64,000 bases of DNA from positions 5,146,001 through 5,210,000 of the forward strand of contig NZ_CP047242.1 of assembly GCF_009856605.1 (NCBI RefSeq), written 5' to 3'. The notes beneath the pieces are model-generated. The model saw nothing but the letters and a program-made list of their open reading frames with translations. It did no database searches and was not told the origin of the DNA. Positions 62,627 to 64,000 of the stretch are shown here, in pieces (within the stretch, counting starts at the first letter, position 1; every line of letters starts with the position of its first letter). This DNA comes from Trichormus variabilis 0441. Its GTDB lineage: Bacteria; Cyanobacteriota; Cyanobacteriia; Cyanobacteriales; Nostocaceae. Position numbers and translations under genes: made by a program.

Positions 62627-64000
62627 GGTCAAGCTAATAAGGGCTAATGGTGGATACCTAGGCACACAGAGGCGAAGAAGGACGTGGTTACCGACGAAAT
62701 ACTCCGGGGAGTTGGAAGCAAACTATGAGCCGGAGATGTCCGAATGGGGCAACCCTAAATACTACCTGTTGAATATATAGACAGGAAAGAGCCAACCCAG
62801 CGAACTGAAACATCTTAGTAGCTGGAGGAAGAGAAATCAAAAGAGATTCCCTGAGTAGTGGTGAGCGAAAGGGGAAGAGCCTAAACCAGTTGGTTTACTG
62901 ACTGGGGTAGTGGGACAGCGATATCGAATCTAGAGATTAGACGAAGCAGCTAAATACTGCACCAGAGAAAGTGAAAGTCTTGTAGTCGAAAATTGAAGGA
63001 TAGTAGCTGAATCCCGAGTAGCATGGGGCACGAGGAATCCCATGTGAATCAGCGAGGACCATCTCGTAAGGCTAAATACTACTGTGTGACCGATAGTGAA
63101 CCAGTACCGCGAGGGAAAGGTGAAAAGAACCCCGCAAGGGGAGTGAAATAGAACATGAAACCATTAGCTTACAAGCAGTGGGAGTCCGATTAAACGGATG
63201 ACCGCGTGCCTGTTGAAGAATGAGCCGGCGACTTATAGGCACTGGTAGGTTAAGACGAGAATGTCGGAGCCAAAGGGAAACCGAGTCTGAAAAGGGCGAT
63301 AATCAGTGTTTATAGACCCGAACCCTGGTGATCTAACCATGGCCAGGATGAAGCTTGGGTAACACCAAGTGGAGGTCCGAACCGACCGATGTTGAAAAAT
63401 CGGCGGATGAGTTGTGGTTAGGGGTGAAATGCCAATCGAACCAGGAGCTAGCTGGTTCTCCCCGAAATGTGTTGAGGCGCAGCGGTAATGATTATAGTCG
63501 GGGGGTAAAGCACTGTTTCGGTGCGGGCTGGGAGACCGGTACCAAATCGAGACAAACTCAGAATACCCGATGGACACATTGCCAGTGAGACGGTGGGGGA
63601 TAAGCTTCATCGTCAAGAGGGAAACAGCCCAGACCACCAGCTAAGGTCCCCAAATCATCGCTAAGTGATAAAGGAGGTGAGATTGCCTAGACAACTAGGA
63701 GGTTTGCCTAGAAGCAGCCACCCTTGAAAGAGTGCGTAATAGCTCACTAGTCAAGCGATCTTGCGCCGAAAATGAACGGGGCTAAGCGATGTACCGAAGC
63801 TGTGGGATTAACTAAACATTAATCGGTAGGGGAGCGTTCCGTAGTAGGAAGAAGCAGTAGCGGCAAGCAGCTGTGGACGAGACGGAAGTGAGAATGTCGG
63901 CTTGAGTAGCGCAAACATTGGTGAGAATCCAATGCCCCGAAACCCTAAGGGTTCCAGAGCCAGGTTCGTCCACTCTGGGTTAGTCGGGACCTAAGGCGAG
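62627..64000 (+). rRNA. 23S ribosomal RNA, 5' part (cut by window end)
   Basis: Begins at about GGTCAAGCTAATAAGGGCTAATGGTGGATACCTAGG. Recognisable conserved 23S blocks continue to base 64000. Roughly the first half of the gene is present. Protein frames across it are spurious. Confidence 0.97.

Overview
The window comes from a filamentous, heterocyst-type cyanobacterium of the Nostoc/Anabaena group. The evidence is chlorophyll and carotenoid genes (chlD, crtH), a SigF-type sigma factor, the cyanobacterial Hfq, a cyAbrB regulator, many HIP1 octamers (GCGATCGC), heptanucleotide tandem repeats next to genes, and a 16S-tRNA-Ile-tRNA-Ala-23S operon with cyanobacterial features. The species is inferred from family recognition only; no database was searched.

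Layout. 1-10.4 kb: the 3' end of chlD, sigF on the opposite strand, a 1.3-kb repeat-rich spacer, a CPA2-type cation/proton antiporter with RCK domains, divergent hfq and dapF, a stand-alone response regulator, a secreted alpha/beta hydrolase and gamma-glutamyltranspeptidase (ggt). 10.29-18.50 kb: an integrated mobile element of 8,160 bp that entered the 3' end of ggt. It is bounded by 59-bp direct repeats with one mismatch. It carries two tyrosine recombinases, a ribbon-helix-helix-like protein, a PD-(D/E)XK-like nuclease, a primase-polymerase/helicase fusion, a cluster of 13 DnaA-box-like repeats (candidate origin), small unknown proteins, a possible regulatory RNA and no recognisable capsid or terminase gene. 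18.5-30 kb: DUF1802, aldo/keto reductase, a calcium-loop lipoprotein, an alpha/beta hydrolase, a DUF155 remnant, an ankyrin/Kelch-like protein, an RCK-pore-RCK channel-like protein and aroE. 30-45 kb: small membrane or secreted proteins, upp, crtH, a second hydrolase, DUF4112, a YihY/BrkB protein, thrC, argJ, a glyoxalase-fold protein, a degenerate XisF-like recombinase and a GT39-type glycosyltransferase. 45-60 kb: a ClC transporter, cyAbrB, an Rrf2 regulator, cobD/cbiB, pyrR, a methyltransferase-PrsW pair, DUF3352, a glycine-rich RRM protein, PPK2, an SLH/beta-helix protein and nadC. 60.4-64 kb: the rRNA operon, cut in the 23S gene by the window end.

The chromosomal genes are mostly single transcription units separated by repeat-rich spacers. 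Close couplings are the methyltransferase/PrsW overlap and Rrf2-cobD. Four or more dispersed repeat families occupy the spacers, and three spacers hold promoter-plus-terminator signatures of undescribed small RNAs.

The most notable object is the element in ggt. Its primase-helicase, iteron-like cluster and integrases together look like a self-replicating integrative element or integrated plasmid. On insertion it replaced the C-terminal tail of GGT without breaking the enzyme. The interrupted allele can be rebuilt from the right-hand junction.
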